Shown piece after piece: positions 8,896 through 17,621 of a stretch of DNA of 64,000 nt. A program made the position numbers and the translations under genes. The notes beneath the pieces are model-generated. The model was not told the DNA's origin. It did no database searches and saw nothing but the letters and a program-made list of their open reading frames with translations. This DNA is from DATLMR01 sp964615905 (GTDB lineage Bacteria; Acidobacteriota; Blastocatellia; UBA7656), in assembly GCA_964615905.1 (NCBI GenBank), contig CAZTUB010000023.1:1-64000 (forward strand), written 5' to 3'. Positions within the stretch are counted from its first letter, which is position 1. Each line of letters begins with the position of its first letter.

Positions 8896-9708
8896 ATGAC
8901 ACGCAGGCTCACATCCTTGTTGCTCACGGGGCTCCTTATACTCGCGGCCTCGGCAGGCACCACTTACGCGGCGGTTGGATTCCAGATCGTCAAGGATCCC
9001 TGGTCAATTGCCGAAACGGTATCCGGCTTCGGCAAGACCGTCGCCGAACTGAAGGAAGTTCACGACAAGGTCCACAAACATTTCAAGTACGCGCAATGGC
9101 GTGATATATGGCAGAACCCGCTTGAGATAGAGGACGCCAGGTCGCGCATCGCCTCCATCAAAGTTCGCGTGCGCCAGGAAGTGGGATGGGGGACGGGCGG
9201 CGTGTTTGACGAGAAGCTCCCCAACACGCAACGCGCGCTTGACGATCTGCAAGATGTCGCCGAAGAGGGCGACGAGGGCAAAGCGTTCGCCCTGCGCGAA
9301 AACCTCTATGAAATCTACGGCGACCCGACGGCTGGATCAGTTGATAGAGGGATGCGAAACGCCGCGGCGGCGACCCTTCAGGTAGGGCGCGCGAATAAAG
9401 CGATCGAGGAGAACCTCCGAAACGCGGCGGCGACCAAAGAGCTTCTTTTGAACTGCACCGACTGCACGCAGTCGGACAAGGACCGCCTGACCACAGAGCT
9501 TAATTACTACATGACGATGGCCAGCCAGTATACAGCCCAAAGCTCGAACTACCAGGCGCTCTTACAGTCGGACGTGGTCGGCATGCATGCGGAGCGGATT
9601 AATAAGGAAAACCAGAACCGTTGGAGCGAACGCGACAACGCCAAGGCCCTGCTCGGCACGGTGCGCGTCGGCGTCGGCGCAATCGGAAGTCGCAGCAGGC
9701 AGGACTAA
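8896..9708 (+). CDS. virB5: VirB5/TrbJ-like secreted T4SS protein
   Basis: About 270 aa from the ATG at 8896, which has GGGAGAA 7-8 bases upstream; an upstream in-frame TTG at 8878 is less likely. A clear signal peptide (LLLTGLLILAASAGTTYA) is followed by a long helical, coiled-coil-like body with FGKTVAELKEVHDKV and a Cys pair in NCTDCTQSDKD. This architecture and its place after VirB4 fit VirB5/TrbJ pilus-tip or adhesion proteins, which are poorly conserved. The call therefore rests mostly on context. The stop region is imperfectly duplicated (AGGACTAAGGCAG and CGGATTAAGAGCA). Confidence 0.7.
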   Translation: MTRRLTSLLLTGLLILAASAGTTYAAVGFQIVKDPWSIAETVSGFGKTVAELKEVHDKVHKHFKYAQWRDIWQNPLEIEDARSRIASIKVRVRQEVGWGTGGVFDEKLPNTQRALDDLQDVAEEGDEGKAFALRENLYEIYGDPTAGSVDRGMRNAAAATLQVGRANKAIEENLRNAAATKELLLNCTDCTQSDKDRLTTELNYYMTMASQYTAQSSNYQALLQSDVVGMHAERINKENQNRWSERDNAKALLGTVRVGVGAIGSRSRQD

Positions 9709-9870
9709 GGCAGACCGGATTAAGAGCAAGCCCGGTGACGACAGACTCGGACTTACGGCACTGAGAAGCCCGCTCCAAACGCAGCCTGCTATTTAAGCAA
9801 TGGGGATCAGGCCCCCGCCTGGTCCCTGCCCCTCAAATCAAAAGTGAAAGAGTAAGAGGAGATCGGCCCA

Positions 9871-10989
9871 ATGGTCGCACTACTAACTAGCTTGCTGTCA
9901 ATAGTCCTCGACGTGTTGCCGACCCCGTGGATAAAGCTCGCGGATTCGGAGGGCGGCCTGGAAGCAATCCAGCAAATGCACGATAAGATTTACCTGGCGG
10001 CCTGGGGGCTGTTCGGCTTTCTCGCAATAGTTGGAGGCGGGCTTGTCGTCTCAGGGCTGATCGCGAAGGTAGAGATAGACCCGAAAGAGCTTATTTTGAG
10101 AATGGTGCTGGTCGCCTGTCTCCTGGTCGGGTTTGAGTTCATGTTTTACGGCGTACTCGGAATCGGCTTGCAGGTGAGTTATGAGATCATGACTCAGGAA
10201 GATCAAGACAGCGTCAGCAAGTCTATTAATGAGAGCGTGCCGAAAGACGATGGCGAAACGGGAACGACTACCTACGGCTGGCTTGTCGGGGCGGTCACTT
10301 TCATAACCAATTTCACGCTCGATCCCGGCGTGGGCCTCGTAGGGATGATCATCGCGCTCGCGGATATTCTCTTTTTTATCAGCTTGATATTTATGGGGCT
10401 GCTCTGGTTGGCGCTCGTCATCGTGCATTTCGTCTTTGGGCCGATAGTGATCGCTCTGGGGGTTGTGCCCCGCTGGGGCAACCGGTTCCTGTCGTCGTGG
10501 ACGGGCTCTCTTATACAGCTCGCGATGTGGCCAGTGTGGTTTGCGTTCGTCACGTGGTTTATCACGATCACGAACAAGGTCTTCATCGTCACAAACGCCA
10601 GCTCGGTCGGCGATTCGGATACGAAAGCTCAGAATCTAGAATCCGCCTCGCTTGCTCTGATCTTTGCGGTGATGAATTTTTCTGCACCCTTCATTATCAA
10701 CATTCTCTTCCCGCTGTCACGGACCAGCCAGATGGGCCAGTATGCCTACAGTATGGCTATGAACAAGGTCGGCGGAATGGGGTCGTCCTTCACCCGCACG
10801 GCCGGGGCTGCCGTAGGCGCCGCCGCTGGTGGACCCGGCGGCGCAGCGGTTGGCGCAAGCGCCGGTGGGGCCATGTCTGACGGCACGCAAAAGATAGTAA
10901 ACCCGGTAGGGGGAGGCGGCGGTGGCGGCCAGACGGCAGCAGCCGGCGGCGGCGGCGGCGGTGGCGGCGGAGCGACAGGCCGCGCTTAA
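9871..10989 (+). CDS. virB6: VirB6/TrbL-like polytopic T4SS protein
   Basis: 372 aa with at least five strongly hydrophobic segments (LAAWGLFGFLAIVGGGLVVSG, LILRMVLVACLLVGFEFMFYG, LVGMIIALADILFFISLIF and others), followed by a Gly/Ala-rich low-complexity tail of about 80 residues. VirB6/TrbL proteins share the multi-TM core and glycine-rich C-terminus. AGAGGAG precedes the ATG. Family role: inner-membrane channel component. The stop codon is inside a three-fold ~15-bp repeat. Confidence 0.8.
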   Translation: MVALLTSLLSIVLDVLPTPWIKLADSEGGLEAIQQMHDKIYLAAWGLFGFLAIVGGGLVVSGLIAKVEIDPKELILRMVLVACLLVGFEFMFYGVLGIGLQVSYEIMTQEDQDSVSKSINESVPKDDGETGTTTYGWLVGAVTFITNFTLDPGVGLVGMIIALADILFFISLIFMGLLWLALVIVHFVFGPIVIALGVVPRWGNRFLSSWTGSLIQLAMWPVWFAFVTWFITITNKVFIVTNASSVGDSDTKAQNLESASLALIFAVMNFSAPFIINILFPLSRTSQMGQYAYSMAMNKVGGMGSSFTRTAGAAVGAAAGGPGGAAVGASAGGAMSDGTQKIVNPVGGGGGGGQTAAAGGGGGGGGGATGRA

Positions 10990-11028
10990 CAGGAGCCTGC
11001 TTAACAGAACTCCTGGTTAACAGGACTC
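10984..11028 (+). repeat. ~15-bp tandem repeat x3 spanning the virB6 stop
   Basis: The units GCTTAACAGGAGCCT, GCTTAACAGAACTCCT and GGTTAACAGGACTCA follow each other. The first unit carries the TAA stop of the preceding gene. Confidence 0.85.
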
Positions 11029-11079
11029 ATGTCTAATACAACTCGGCCGTAACGCGGGTTATCACGAAAGAGTTATATA

Positions 11080-11985
11080 ATGAGAAATTTCTTAAAACGG
11101 CAGGCGAGTGTCGTAACAGCCCCGCCACCAGCGAACGGAGCAAACGGAACAAGCGGCGCACCGCAGGGCCGACATGCGACATTGGTCAGTCGGCCATCGG
11201 CGAGCAAGGCTGCGCCGGAAACGGTTCACCCGGAAGCGGCGCAGGCGAGCTGGCTCAAGGATGCCGTCTCGGCTCGCGCCTACAGCGGTCGCGCAGAACT
11301 CAGACATCACAACGCGTTTCTCAAGCTGCTCATCTTCATCCTTCTGTGCCTGTTCGTTTACCGCGAATACTCCTGGCGTCAGCACGCGGGGATCCTTGCG
11401 CAACAGCAATGGCTTGTTTTTCACGATAACAACGGCACGACGACGGTGGCGAACGCCTCGGAATTTCGCACAGGTCCGAGCGATGAAGAGATAAGAAACC
11501 GCGCCTGGGAAGTCTTGCGCTGGATTCTGGGGGCCGGGTCGGGGAACGTTGACACCGCATACGCTGAAGCCAAAGCGCTCATGACCTCGGAGATGCAGGT
11601 CGAATTCGAGGCGGCGCTCGGGAGTCGCCGCGGCCAGTTGAAAGACCTTCGCGTTTACAGAAAGCTGGAGAATGTCCGTGTAGAGCCGCTGACAGAGAGA
11701 CACTTGCCGCCGGGAAGCCGTGTGCGCCCCACCAGGTATGACATCCTGGTGACCGGCACGATGGACACCTACCGCGAGGGGACGCAAGAAAAGCTCGCGA
11801 CCGGCACCTTTGCCTATCACGTCCATCTGGTTCCACTCGACCGGCGCACGGTCGATAACCCTTATGGGATTTTGGTTTCGGAAATCTCTGAAGTAAACGT
11901 CGCGGTCCCGCAGGGCAACCCTACGGCCACCGCCAACACTGATCGAAAGGAGGGCCAGGGAACGGAGGCAACAGAGAGTCAATAA
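11080..11985 (+). CDS. virB8: VirB8-like T4SS assembly factor
   Basis: 301 aa. A proline- and alanine-rich cytoplasmic N-terminus is followed by one membrane helix (FLKLLIFILLCLFVYREYSW, about residues 78-97) and a periplasmic NTF2-like domain with a typical long helix (EEIRNRAWEVLRWILGAG) and C-terminal beta-strands (YHVHLVPLDRRTVDNPYGILVSEIS). This matches VirB8/TraE-type bitopic proteins, and gene order (between VirB6 and VirB9) supports it. Family role: a scaffold linking inner- and outer-membrane complexes. Confidence 0.8.
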   Translation: MRNFLKRQASVVTAPPPANGANGTSGAPQGRHATLVSRPSASKAAPETVHPEAAQASWLKDAVSARAYSGRAELRHHNAFLKLLIFILLCLFVYREYSWRQHAGILAQQQWLVFHDNNGTTTVANASEFRTGPSDEEIRNRAWEVLRWILGAGSGNVDTAYAEAKALMTSEMQVEFEAALGSRRGQLKDLRVYRKLENVRVEPLTERHLPPGSRVRPTRYDILVTGTMDTYREGTQEKLATGTFAYHVHLVPLDRRTVDNPYGILVSEISEVNVAVPQGNPTATANTDRKEGQGTEATESQ

Positions 11986-12051
11986 GGTCCAGGCCGGGTT
12001 TGCAAGCAGGGTTAACGAGCGGCCCGGCCTATAGGGTAGGACCAGACGAGT

Positions 12052-12094
12052 GAAGCTGAGGGCGAGCGCCAATGGAGTGCTCGCCCTCAGCTTC
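12052..12094 (+). terminator. 16-bp perfect hairpin after virB8
   Basis: GAAGCTGAGGGCGAGC pairs with its full reverse complement around an 11-base loop; only a short CTTT follows. It could terminate or attenuate transcription inside the T4SS block, or stabilise the upstream mRNA. A further -24/-12 element before virB10 would allow transcription to restart downstream. Confidence 0.65.
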
Positions 12095-12169
12095 CTTTGG
12101 AATGAGATTTGAAAGGTAACGGCCCGGTGTGCCGATTACGGCGCACAAGATCATCTCCAGGAATTAACA

Positions 12170-13321
12170 ATGAGGAATAAGCTACCGCTATTATCGCTAT
12201 TGATGGCTCAACCTATCTCGCGAGCCACGGCCTGTATTTTGCGCCTGCTCTGGATTGTGGCGCTCGCCGTTGTCGGCATGTCTCAGGTGGGCGGGCAAGG
12301 AGTCGGCGAGCAAGGATCGCCCCCTTCGTTTAGTCGCCCCCGAAGGAGCACCGAGCCCCAGGTAGTAGCGCCTCCCGCACGAAAACCTCAGCCGGAACCA
12401 CGGGTGGGTATCATGCCAGCGACGAATAAGGAGACTGGCGGGCGCAAGAACGCGACCAGATCGACGAGTGGACCGGGCGGCCTTCCGTTTCAGATCGAGG
12501 TGGGGTTGAACCCTCGCCCTGACCAGGTGATTCTTGCCGTGGATGCGGTGACTGCGTTCCATTGCCCGGATACTGTCTTGCAGGTGCTGTTCGGAGATAA
12601 GCAAGGGATCGGGCTTGCTGAATCGGTCGAAGGGCAGAGCAGGACCGATTTCTATCTACGCCCGACTAAACCGGGCGTAGTAACAAACATATTTATAGAG
12701 ATGCCGACCAGCACGGTGACAGTCATGATCAGGACGGTTGCCGTCAAAGGCGGGCCGAAGCTTGGAGGCTATCACGGCCAGGTATATGTCAGGGCGCCGG
12801 GCTACCGAGACGAGTTGAAGGCCAAACGCGAGCGGCTTGATTCAACCGAAAGAGATCTCGCCGCCTGCAATGCCGAAAAGCGAGAGATGGAAGAGACGAT
12901 CAAGCGCGACACCGAGCAAGGACTTGCTCGAATAGAAGCCGCGTTGATGTCTGAAACGCTCGGCATACTTAGTGGCGGGAGCGGGAAGGCTGGCAAGCGC
13001 ATCCAGACCAAACGCGTCCGGGTGGCACAGATCGGCCAGGCCGCGAGGTTTGAATCAGGGCGCGTCTGGGTAATGCTTGAGATTGAAAACAGAGATAAGC
13101 ACCAGCCGCTAAATCTCCAATTGTCATCCGACGGGTTCCAGCGCGTTCTTGCGTCGACGAGCGATATCGCTCCCCGCGCGCGCGCGCGCCTGGCCGTCGT
13201 ATTAATTCCACCTTCGGATACGGCAGGGGCAGGAGCAACTCGCGCGGTCGCACGATACCAGAACCCGGCGGCGCTCACCCTGACCATCGAAGGCGAGCAG
13301 GTCGTTCTGCCGCTGCGCTAG
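12170..13321 (+). CDS. virB9: VirB9-like T4SS outer-membrane complex protein
   Basis: 383 aa. An N-terminal hydrophobic segment (ILRLLWIVALAVVGM) is read as a signal or anchor, followed by a proline-rich linker. A beta-rich domain (VDAVTAFHCPDTVLQVLFGD... TDFYLRPTKPGVVTNIFIEM) resembles the VirB9/TraK N-terminal domain. A predicted coiled coil (RDELKAKRERLDSTERDLAACNAEKREMEETIKRD, residues ~215-250) separates it from a C-terminal beta domain. Such an inserted coiled coil is not usual for VirB9. The call depends on position between VirB8 and VirB10 as well as on fold hints. Confidence 0.65.
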   Translation: MRNKLPLLSLLMAQPISRATACILRLLWIVALAVVGMSQVGGQGVGEQGSPPSFSRPRRSTEPQVVAPPARKPQPEPRVGIMPATNKETGGRKNATRSTSGPGGLPFQIEVGLNPRPDQVILAVDAVTAFHCPDTVLQVLFGDKQGIGLAESVEGQSRTDFYLRPTKPGVVTNIFIEMPTSTVTVMIRTVAVKGGPKLGGYHGQVYVRAPGYRDELKAKRERLDSTERDLAACNAEKREMEETIKRDTEQGLARIEAALMSETLGILSGGSGKAGKRIQTKRVRVAQIGQAARFESGRVWVMLEIENRDKHQPLNLQLSSDGFQRVLASTSDIAPRARARLAVVLIPPSDTAGAGATRAVARYQNPAALTLTIEGEQVVLPLR

Positions 13322-13350
13322 CAAAGCCTGTAACCGAGCGAGCAGAGGAT

Positions 13351-13365
13351 AGGCACACTTGTTGC
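13351..13365 (+). promoter_or_regulatory. Sigma54-like (-24/-12) promoter before virB10
   Basis: AGGCAC-ACTTG-TTGC has exact GG-N10-GC spacing and a full -12 GC. It lies about 55 bases upstream of the VirB10 start. Confidence 0.45.
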
Positions 13366-13418
13366 CTGCGGAATAAGAACGACGGTCGCCCCATTACAGA
13401 AAGATTGGAGCGGGACCT

Positions 13419-14738
13419 ATGAGCAATAGTTGGATCGACCAGCAACTGCAAGAAGAGAGGGATGATCAGGAGAGAGATATTCTCTTTGACCAGACGGCGC
13501 GCACTGCCGAACATGATCGCGCGCTCGATGATGATGAGCGCCTGGACCGTACCGAGCAAGAGTTCATCCTTCGCGAAGATGAGGCCGATAGTCTTCTAGT
13601 CCGGCCAACCGTCGCGCCCCAGTCGGGCTGGGTGAGCCCACGCGCGGGCGTGTTTGAGGACTATGCTCGCGGCGAGGAAGATGAGCCGGAAGAGCGGATT
13701 GTATCCTCGCTCAACGACCGCGAAACCGGGGCGAGCGCCGAGCGCGTTCAACCGGCCGAAGTCGGGCGACCCCGTGGCCACATTAACAAGCGGCTGGTCA
13801 TGGCGGCGGCCGCGATCATTCTGGTCTTTGCCGTGATGTTTTTAGGCGGTGGCCGCAAGCGCACCGATGCCAAGGCAGCAGACACAGGGCAGGCCGCGAG
13901 GAGCGCAAGAGAGCTTGAGACTAACGCGCCCAGGCAGTTCACAGCAGCAGGGGACGGCACGCTTGGAAGTCCTTCCTCCCAGTATGTAGCGCCGCCGCCG
14001 CCGCCGGTAGCACCGATCGAGCCGCCTCCACCTGCGCCGCCTGCGCCGACCCCGGCCCCGTCGCCGGCACCAGAGCCGACGCAAGACCCACAATTCGCGG
14101 TGCAGTTGAAGGCTGGCCAACGCGAAGATAAGCTGGCAGGGACGCTCGAGAATGAAGCCGACAAGCAGCTAATCAAAGAGGCCAAAAGCGGCGGCGTCAC
14201 AACCGGTGCCCCAAAGGGCGCGCCCTCTCCTATACCCTCCGGCACCAAGATCGACATGCGGCTCGACGAGCCGTTGCGCTCCGGGGTTGCGACGATCGTC
14301 GCGGCGACGGTGCTCTCTGACATACGTGATAAAGAGGGGAAGGTGATCATTCCGCGAGGCAGCACCGCAGGCGTCCCCTTCATGCCGTATGAGGTGAACA
14401 AACGAGTTGTGAGCGATAGAAGGCGCGATATTGTATTCACAACGCCCGACGGCCAGCAAGTTACGCTTAAGGGAATGGTCAAAGGCTCGGATGGGTATGC
14501 CGGACTCACGGGAAAAGTGACCAATGTCGGGGGCGGGTCAAAGCTCGGCAAAGTGCTGGGCACGGTAGCAAGGACCGGGGCCAGGGTAGCCGGTGGCGTA
14601 GTTGGCGACTACAGCTCGGAAGCCGAGCGCGAGATCGACCGCACCGCCTATGATTACAGTAATACTTACTTCGAGCGAAGCTCACGGGTCGTAGAGATCC
14701 AGGCTAATGCCCGCTTCTACCTGATCGTAGGATGGTAG
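13419..14738 (+). CDS. virB10: VirB10/TrbI-like T4SS protein
   Basis: 439 aa. An acidic cytoplasmic N-terminus (about 125 residues) is followed by a single membrane helix (LVMAAAAIILVFAVMFLGG) and a proline-rich stretch with runs of Pro/Ala. The C-terminal VirB10 beta-barrel domain has SPIPSGTKIDMRLDEPLRS and VIIPRGSTAGV, and ends in ARFYLIVGW. This is the classic TrbI/VirB10 layout. Family role: it spans the envelope and forms the outer-membrane pore. GGAG precedes the ATG. The stop overlaps the start of the next gene. Confidence 0.92.
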   Translation: MSNSWIDQQLQEERDDQERDILFDQTARTAEHDRALDDDERLDRTEQEFILREDEADSLLVRPTVAPQSGWVSPRAGVFEDYARGEEDEPEERIVSSLNDRETGASAERVQPAEVGRPRGHINKRLVMAAAAIILVFAVMFLGGGRKRTDAKAADTGQAARSARELETNAPRQFTAAGDGTLGSPSSQYVAPPPPPVAPIEPPPPAPPAPTPAPSPAPEPTQDPQFAVQLKAGQREDKLAGTLENEADKQLIKEAKSGGVTTGAPKGAPSPIPSGTKIDMRLDEPLRSGVATIVAATVLSDIRDKEGKVIIPRGSTAGVPFMPYEVNKRVVSDRRRDIVFTTPDGQQVTLKGMVKGSDGYAGLTGKVTNVGGGSKLGKVLGTVARTGARVAGGVVGDYSSEAEREIDRTAYDYSNTYFERSSRVVEIQANARFYLIVGW

Positions 14739-15511
14739 CTGTTATGAAAAGCCAGCGGAACCTGAACAAAGAACAGAAGGTAAACACCGGGCAGGATGTA
14801 AACCCCGAACGCGGCGGGGTCATGCTGGTGCTCGCGCTCATCAGTCTCGCGGTCACTGTCTTTATTCTGCTTTTGACCGTCTTGATCTTTGCTGTGACCA
14901 CAGCAGGCTCGGCAAGCGCCTTCAAGACGATAGACCAGCCCGACCGGGCAGGCTTGAATGGCGAGTATGATCCGATGGCAAACCCGGACCTGGGCGGCGA
15001 CATTATAGAGGCGACGCCAGGCGAAGCGCGGCTTGTGTGTGCGTTCATACCGGGAATAAGCCACCCCCGCACCAATGCGCTCGACTGGCGCGTAGCCCGG
15101 CGCTGGGCAGGTGTTAAGAGGGAACTCGACGCGCGCGGCATCAGGTTCACGGCAAATTACGCCTTTCGCACGAGCTGCCAACAGTCGAAAATGCGCGGAA
15201 CCTACGGAATAGCAGCGCCGCCTGGCGCGAGCATGCACGAATCCGGGGCCGCGTTCGACATCAACGGAATAGGCCGGAAGGCACCGGGCTCGAAGTACGG
15301 ATTTAAGACCCCGCTTGGCCAGCAGATAATTCCAATCTTTGAAAAGTTCGGTTTCCGCTGGCTCCCGCACGACCCCATGCATCTTGAGATGCGGCCGGAG
15401 CAGCTCGGCGAGCCGAATAAATTCTCGCTGATCCGAAAGATGCAAGCCGATTTCAATCGCGGAAACCCGACGGGCGGCTGCCGCGGGGATCGTTGCGCAG
15501 TGGACAGATAG
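14732..15511 (+). CDS. Membrane-anchored M15 (VanY-type) peptidoglycan peptidase
   Basis: 259 aa (start ATG 14732, overlapping the virB10 stop; an alternative ATG at 14744 is 12 bases on). One long N-terminal membrane helix (VMLVLALISLAVTVFILLLTVLIFAV) is followed by a periplasmic domain with the M15 zinc signature SMHESGAAFDI (His and Asp ligands) and HLEM (second His). Family role: D,D- or L,D-carboxypeptidase cutting peptidoglycan peptides. Its place directly after VirB10 suggests local wall remodelling for the secretion channel. The stop codon lies in a 14-bp tandem duplication (15497-15524). Confidence 0.85.
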   Translation: MVAVMKSQRNLNKEQKVNTGQDVNPERGGVMLVLALISLAVTVFILLLTVLIFAVTTAGSASAFKTIDQPDRAGLNGEYDPMANPDLGGDIIEATPGEARLVCAFIPGISHPRTNALDWRVARRWAGVKRELDARGIRFTANYAFRTSCQQSKMRGTYGIAAPPGASMHESGAAFDINGIGRKAPGSKYGFKTPLGQQIIPIFEKFGFRWLPHDPMHLEMRPEQLGEPNKFSLIRKMQADFNRGNPTGGCRGDRCAVDR

Positions 15512-15524
15512 CAGTGGATAGATA
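15497..15524 (+). repeat. 14-bp tandem duplication spanning the M15 gene stop
   Basis: GCAGTGGACAGATA and GCAGTGGATAGATA adjoin; the TAG stop (15509-15511) sits at their junction. A further GCAGTGGAT occurs shortly downstream. Confidence 0.85.
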
Positions 15525-15579
15525 ATCGTTATTCGGAAACTCAGTTGCGTGAAAGTCAGTTGTGCAGTGGATGTAGAAG

Positions 15580-16689
15580 ATGACCAACCTTGATACTACA
15601 GGCAGCCAGCCCGAAGTCATTCAACCGGATCAACAAAGGCAGAAAGCCACAGAGCGCAAGCTCGCGACTGTCTTGTTCGTCACAGGGCTCGTAGCCTTCA
15701 CGGTATTTATATGGAGGGCAGCCACGGTGCCTGAGAGGGTGGCGCGGCCGCGCGATCCCGGCGGCAAGGTTCTCTCGCTTCCAGGTCGCGGCGTCTGGTC
15801 ACCGGTCGAGCAATTTACGCTCGGTAACATTGTCGCGGTCGGATTTTCTGCCGATGGCTCGACGGGGGCCGCCATCAGCTCGTCAGCTAATCTGGTGATC
15901 AGCGCCGATGGCGGCACAACCTGGGAGGCGAGCCCCGGCCCGCCGATCTCAGAAGGAGAGACAATAAGCGCGCTTGCGATCTTGGCGGACGGGGAGCTTC
16001 TGGTAGGCACTCACATCGAGGAATCAGACTTCACGGGTGTCTATGTTCGTAGGCCCGGAGCGCAGTGGGAAGCAAAGACAGGCCCGCTCGGCGGGCTGAC
16101 CGGGGCAAGCCCGGACGGGACGTTCTTCGCGGGCGGGGCGGGGCTGTGCGGCATTCGCGAGGGCGGAAGCGTGAGCTTCCTCAAGGTGCCGGACTGCGCA
16201 GGCGTAACCTTCTACGCCGCGTCCGGAAGTGAAAGCGCCGTGCTGACAGCCGGTAGTGACGGGCTTTTGGCGAGGTCAATTGATCGAGGGGCGAACTGGA
16301 AGCTTCATAAATTCGGCGCTCCGTTAGGCGGCCTCTACCCTCAACATCTGAATGCCGTGGCGATAAGCAGCAACACGGCGCTGGTCGGGGGCCTCAACGG
16401 CGCGCTATGGCGGTCGGACAGCCAGGGCGAGGAGTGGTCGAGCGTCGATGGGTTGAGCCCGGAGACGATGATCGCAGCGCTCTACCTGGATAAAGCAGGC
16501 GAGGAGGCCGTCGCTGCCGGCGGCGATCCGAGCGGTACGAAGCCCTTCGTCATGCACACGAGTGACGCGGGCCACACGTGGAAGCTGGAATCAGTCAGGA
16601 CCGCTGAGGCGCGGATAACCGGGGTCGCCAAAGGGCGGGCCGGGCTGTTTGCCGCAACGCTGGATGGCTATCTTCTCAAACGCCGCTGA
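15580..16689 (+). CDS. Membrane-anchored BNR/Asp-box beta-propeller protein
   Basis: 369 aa. One N-terminal membrane helix (LATVLFVTGLVAFTVFIW) is followed by repeated blades with Asp-box-like motifs (SADGGTTW, SIDRGANW, RSDSQGEEW, TSDAGHTW). This resembles sialidase-type or Ycf48-like propellers. No catalytic sialidase residues were identified, so a binding or scaffolding role on the outer face of the inner membrane is likely. Position inside the T4SS block suggests an accessory component. No VirB counterpart is known to me. Confidence 0.75.
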   Translation: MTNLDTTGSQPEVIQPDQQRQKATERKLATVLFVTGLVAFTVFIWRAATVPERVARPRDPGGKVLSLPGRGVWSPVEQFTLGNIVAVGFSADGSTGAAISSSANLVISADGGTTWEASPGPPISEGETISALAILADGELLVGTHIEESDFTGVYVRRPGAQWEAKTGPLGGLTGASPDGTFFAGGAGLCGIREGGSVSFLKVPDCAGVTFYAASGSESAVLTAGSDGLLARSIDRGANWKLHKFGAPLGGLYPQHLNAVAISSNTALVGGLNGALWRSDSQGEEWSSVDGLSPETMIAALYLDKAGEEAVAAGGDPSGTKPFVMHTSDAGHTWKLESVRTAEARITGVAKGRAGLFAATLDGYLLKRR

Positions 16690-16716
16690 TCAAACCCCAC
16701 TTCTGTTTTCCCAGTC

Positions 16717-16731
16717 TGGCAAGCGAATTGC
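16717..16731 (+). promoter_or_regulatory. Sigma54-like (-24/-12) promoter
   Basis: TGGCAA-GCGAA-TTGC, with GG-N10-GC spacing. It lies about 60 bases upstream of the RHH-like gene at 16792, which begins a tightly overlapping three-gene set. Confidence 0.5.
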
Positions 16732-16791
16732 CTTCAGGTCCGAGCAGTATGCCCCTACAAACGTGTTAAACAGATGATCTAGGAGTTAAGA

Positions 16792-17118
16792 ATGGATAGC
16801 ACTCGAACAGAAACGAATCAGGGAAATACAGGCGGCCAGAACGGTGGTCAGGGCACGGTCGCAGGCGCATCATCGCAATCATCAACCAAAGCCGGGGGTA
16901 CACCAAAGCGCCAAGGAACGGCGACAAATACTGTCACTCTGACATTCGCTGACGAGAATGAAAGGCGTGAGGCTGACGCGGCGGCGACGTTCCTTGGCCA
17001 TGCAACCCTCGAAGAGTTCGTCCACGACGCTGTGATGGAAAGAACCAAAGGCGAACTGGAGATCTTCAAGCAGATGCGCGAGTCGGTTCAGACCCCGGGC
17101 GGCCTCAAGAAGAAGTGA
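16792..17118 (+). CDS. Small ribbon-helix-helix-like protein
   Basis: 108 aa. The N-terminal ~45 residues are Gly/Ser/Thr/Gln-rich and disordered. The C-terminal half (TVTLTFADENERREADAAATFLG then TLEEFVHDAVMERTKGEL) has the strand-helix-helix pattern of RHH/CopG DNA-binding proteins. In conjugative systems RHH proteins often assist the relaxase or repress transfer promoters; that role is inferred here from context. The stop overlaps the GTG of the next gene. Confidence 0.55.
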   Translation: MDSTRTETNQGNTGGQNGGQGTVAGASSQSSTKAGGTPKRQGTATNTVTLTFADENERREADAAATFLGHATLEEFVHDAVMERTKGELEIFKQMRESVQTPGGLKKK

Positions 17119-17621
17119 TAAAGACAAGGCGAACGATCACCCATAGAACGCTCCTACTGGTCGCGGTCTGTGTGCTTACGGTAGGCAAGGCAACGGGCGC
17201 GCGGGCCTGGCAGACGGCACCCGCGCGCTCACAGCCAGAAACCACAAGCATAAAATGGGCAGGGCCGTCGGAGTACATTGCAGGCACCCCCGCATCGCAC
17301 AAGAAGGCGCTCCGTGCGCTCGGCGCGGAGAAAGGCCGATGGGTGGCCGCTTACTTCACGCTCGACTGCGGGGATTGTGACCGCGTCGCCCGGATGTTAA
17401 ACGCCTATAAGGATACTGATCGTATCCTCGCGCTCGCGCTCGGCTCCGACATTGATGCGCAAGCGTGGGCCAAAAGGCTCGAACTACGGTTTAAGGTTAA
17501 GGCGGTCACCGCGGATACCTTCGAAGCGTTGGGTGCGACGGTACTGCCGGTTCTGGTCTTATTTGAGAATGGGGTAGCCAGAGGAACTCGCGCGCCGTCG
17601 ATGGAGAAAGGCTGGAAATGA
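17115..17621 (+). CDS. Secreted thioredoxin-fold protein with CGDC motif
   Basis: 168 aa from a GTG overlapping the previous stop (GTGA). A signal peptide (LLLVAVCVLTVGKATGARA) is followed by a thioredoxin-like domain with active-site Cys pair DCGDC and the cis-Pro region TVLPVLVLFENG. Family role: periplasmic thiol-disulfide exchange, plausibly for folding of T4SS components with disulfides. The stop overlaps the ATG of the MoxR gene (ATGA). Confidence 0.75.
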   Translation: MIKTRRTITHRTLLLVAVCVLTVGKATGARAWQTAPARSQPETTSIKWAGPSEYIAGTPASHKKALRALGAEKGRWVAAYFTLDCGDCDRVARMLNAYKDTDRILALALGSDIDAQAWAKRLELRFKVKAVTADTFEALGATVLPVLVLFENGVARGTRAPSMEKGWK